The notes beneath the pieces are model-generated. The model did no database searches. It was not told the DNA's origin and saw only the letters and a list, made by a program, of their open reading frames with translations. 5,705 nt of DNA, from contig NZ_JAILQF010000110.1 in NCBI RefSeq assembly GCF_024699075.1, forward strand, positions 1 through 5,705, written 5' to 3'. The translations under genes were made by a program, and so were the position numbers. Source of the DNA: Butyrivibrio sp. (GTDB lineage: Bacteria > Bacillota_A > Clostridia > Lachnospirales > Lachnospiraceae). Below are positions 4,438 to 5,705 of the stretch, one piece after another. Each line of letters begins with the position of its first letter. Within the stretch, counting starts at the first letter, position 1.

Positions 4438-5298
4438 ATGATTCAGACAAAATCAATTATTGAATCTCTTAAAGCAAGAGATACAGAGCTTAAGCAGGCA
4501 AAGAAGCTAGCAAGAAAAATGGCTGAAAAGCCAATAGAAGGGAAACTTAGAATATCGCATAATCAAGGCTCTGTTCAATATTACAAGGTCTCAAATACTG
4601 GTAATAAGTTGGGGAAATACATTAAAAAGAAGGATTTCAAACAAGTTTATGACCTGGCTCAGAAAGATTATGCGCAAAAGCTGACAGCAAGTATAGATGA
4701 AGAACGTAAAATTATTACTGACCTTATCAAAGGATTAGAGCTAATATCAGAACCCAATACATATAATGGAAGCATGAAAAGTATTAGTGCTAATATCATT
4801 TATTCAAAATTACATAAAGATCGGCAAAAGCTGATATCACCAATACTTATAAGTGATTTGGAGTATGCTACTATCTGGGAGCAATCAGAATATAATACTA
4901 ATGTTTATAAAGATGAGGAGAAAGTTTATCTAACTAAAAAAGGAGACATGGTAAGATCAAAATCAGAGGTCATGCTGGCTAATTTGTATTATGAGATGGG
5001 TATACCTTACAGATATGAAGCAGAATTAATACTGAAAAACGGGAAAAAAGTATATCCGGATTTTACTTTACTTAATGTTGATACAAGACAAGAGCTGTAT
5101 CACGAACACATGGGACTTCTGGATGATGATGAATATAGATTTCACAATTTAAGAAAAATTGATGAGTATAGAAAAAATGGCATTTTCAACGGAAAGAATC
5201 TTTTTATCACTTTTGAAGCTGCAGGTTGTCCACTTAATATAAAAAATATAGAAGAAAATATAAGATGGATTCTAGGCTGTTCTGTAGACAACAAATAA
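4438..5298 (+). CDS. Uncharacterised protein with PD-(D/E)XK nuclease-like C-terminal domain
   Basis: The protein has 286 residues and no membrane segments or signal peptide. The N-terminal half (about 10-100) is Lys-rich and helical. It contains a short strand pair, GKLRIS...QYYKV (35-51), and GKYIKKKDF (59-67), a pattern I associate with a widespread uncharacterised clostridial family. The C-terminal half carries VRSKSEVMLANLYYEMGIPY (172-191), YPDFT (206-210) and YHEHMG (221-226). Glu177 in a helix, Asp208 after a strand and Glu223 before His224 fit the order of metal-binding acids in PD-(D/E)XK nucleases, with the usual Lys replaced by His or supplied elsewhere. Activity is therefore inferred. 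By eye, codon use (many ATA, AGA, AAT) is more AT-rich than in the fusion gene, hinting at transfer. The repeat array lies directly upstream and a strong terminator downstream, so it is probably transcribed alone. Confidence 0.72.
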   Translation: MIQTKSIIESLKARDTELKQAKKLARKMAEKPIEGKLRISHNQGSVQYYKVSNTGNKLGKYIKKKDFKQVYDLAQKDYAQKLTASIDEERKIITDLIKGLELISEPNTYNGSMKSISANIIYSKLHKDRQKLISPILISDLEYATIWEQSEYNTNVYKDEEKVYLTKKGDMVRSKSEVMLANLYYEMGIPYRYEAELILKNGKKVYPDFTLLNVDTRQELYHEHMGLLDDDEYRFHNLRKIDEYRKNGIFNGKNLFITFEAAGCPLNIKNIEENIRWILGCSVDNK

Positions 5299-5333
5299 TC
5301 TGTTTACCAACAGAATCACTGGGATCACTGAAA

Positions 5334-5366
5334 TAAAGAAATCCGCTGTAAAAGCGGATTTCTTTA
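5334..5366. terminator. Strong rho-independent terminator after the nuclease-like gene (bidirectional form)
   Basis: TAAAGAAATCCGCT (5334-5347) pairs perfectly with AGCGGATTTCTTTA (5353-5366) around a five-base loop. The T-rich right arm acts as the U tract on the plus strand, and the A-rich left arm does the same on the minus strand. It lies 36 bases after the stop codon at 5298. Confidence 0.85.
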
Positions 5367-5385
5367 ATAGATGTTTAAGAAGTCA

Positions 5386-5416
5386 TACATTCTTGAACAT
5401 AAAGTTCAAGAATGTA
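5386..5416. repeat. Perfect 13-bp hairpin
   Basis: TACATTCTTGAAC (5386-5398) pairs perfectly with GTTCAAGAATGTA (5404-5416) around a five-base loop, ATAAA. It has no T run after it and abuts the next hairpin without a gap. Function unknown. Confidence 0.7.
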
Positions 5417-5460
5417 GTAATAGAGCCATTTGAGTTCACCTTCGGTGAAGGCTCTATTAC
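5417..5460. repeat. Two-stage hairpin with a 7-base bulge
   Basis: GTAATAGAGCC (5417-5427) pairs perfectly with GGCTCTATTAC (5450-5460). Inside it TTCACC (5435-5440) pairs with GGTGAA (5444-5449), leaving ATTTGAG (5428-5434) as a one-sided bulge. The arrangement is more elaborate than an ordinary terminator. Confidence 0.7.
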
Positions 5461-5480
5461 CAACCGATTCACTGAATTAC

Positions 5481-5505
5481 GAAACACGCAGTAAATGCGC
5501 GTTTC
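5481..5505 (-). terminator. Probable terminator-like hairpin for the convergent aldo/keto reductase gene
   Basis: GAAACACGC (5481-5489) faces GCGCGTTTC (5497-5505). On the minus strand the nine pairs are complete with one G-U; on the plus strand there is one A-C mismatch. The better folding on the minus strand, about 40 bases past that gene's stop, suggests it serves the minus-strand gene. However, a T-rich tail is seen on the plus side (TGTTATTTATG), so direction is unsure. Confidence 0.5.
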
Positions 5506-5546
5506 TGTTATTTATGTTCAAAAATATATACTATATTGTCAGATGA

Positions 5547-5705
5547 TTACTTAACTTTTCGCTTTCCTGCAAGAACCATCCTGTAATCTTCAAGATTTTT
5601 TTTCAAAAGAACTGGAATATTTAGTTCATATGGACATCTTGGAAGGCAGGCACCGCAGTTGATGCAGTTATCGATCTTGTTCATCTCGCTCTGCCAGTAT
5701 TCTGA
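5547..5705 (-). CDS. Aldo/keto reductase with C-terminal 4Fe-4S domain, last 52 residues (partial)
   Basis: Only the C-terminus is in the window: 52 residues ending at the TAA at 5547-5549, open at the right edge. It contains CINCGACLPRCPYELNIP, where C-x2-C-x2-C-x3-CP (residues 14-24 of the visible part) is a ferredoxin-like 4Fe-4S cluster motif. It ends with a basic tail, GKRKVK. The placing of such a motif near the C-terminus, followed by a helix like LLKKNLEDYRMV, fits the anaerobe aldo/keto reductase family that ends in a ferredoxin domain, an NAD(P)H-linked cytoplasmic oxidoreductase. The catalytic barrel is outside the window, so another ferredoxin-tailed protein cannot be fully excluded. 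The gene converges on the nuclease-like gene across a hairpin-rich gap of 248 bases. Confidence 0.75.
   Translation of the reverse strand, partial: SEYWQSEMNKIDNCINCGACLPRCPYELNIPVLLKKNLEDYRMVLAGKRKVK

Larger units (their letters stand above)
5304..5506. repeat. Duplicated terminator-like module flanking two hairpins
   Basis: TTACCAACxGAxTCACTG occurs at 5304-5321 and again at 5457-5474, identical at 16 of 18 positions. Each copy is followed, at different distances, by a hairpin of the same plan: GAAA-xx-CGC-x-GTAAA-x-GCG-xx-TTTCT (5338-5362 and 5481-5506). The two halves therefore look like copies of one ancestral unit, with a pair of other hairpins lying between them. Confidence 0.65.

Overview
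The window looks like a piece of a low-GC Firmicutes chromosome, most likely a clostridial anaerobe of the Lachnospiraceae type. The reasons are strong AGGAG or GGGGG ribosome binding sites, AT-rich intergenic DNA, and a gene set typical of strict anaerobes: a ferredoxin-tailed aldo/keto reductase, a NifX-like protein and a NhaC-family antiporter. The genus cannot be fixed from sequence alone.

Layout. At the left, on the minus strand, a small flavin-binding split-barrel protein (450-857) is followed, with a TGATG stop/start overlap, by a ZIP-family metal transporter that runs off the window (1-450). Their likely promoter is overlapped by a 24-bp inverted repeat that looks like an operator. 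A divergent AT-rich gap of 372 bp leads to a plus-strand NhaC-family Na+/H+ antiporter (1230-2720). Next comes the most unusual gene (2952-3971). It encodes one polypeptide with a NifX/dinitrogenase-cofactor domain, a linker packed with His and Cys that is built from a duplicated 69-bp unit, and a SlyD-type FKBP prolyl isomerase. A 5' leader able to form four successive hairpins precedes it.

After that gene lie several perfect palindromes and a probable terminator, then an array of about 86-bp repeats (4173-4410), each carrying a TGCGGACTA...TAGTCCGCA inverted repeat. The array ends 27 bases before the start of a 286-residue protein with a PD-(D/E)XK nuclease-like C-terminal half (4438-5298). 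Between that gene and the convergent, partial aldo/keto reductase gene (5547-5705, minus) are four strong hairpins. Two of them belong to a visibly duplicated module.

How the genes work together. Metal handling links the ZIP transporter with the NifX/His-Cys/SlyD fusion, which is probably a cytoplasmic metallochaperone or metal store with folding activity. The two lie on opposite strands and no shared control is visible. The antiporter serves ion and pH homeostasis. The repeat array plus nuclease-like gene looks like a separate, possibly mobile or defence-related module. The two best candidates for something undescribed are the three-part fusion protein with its structured leader, and the hairpin-repeat array joined to the nuclease-like gene.
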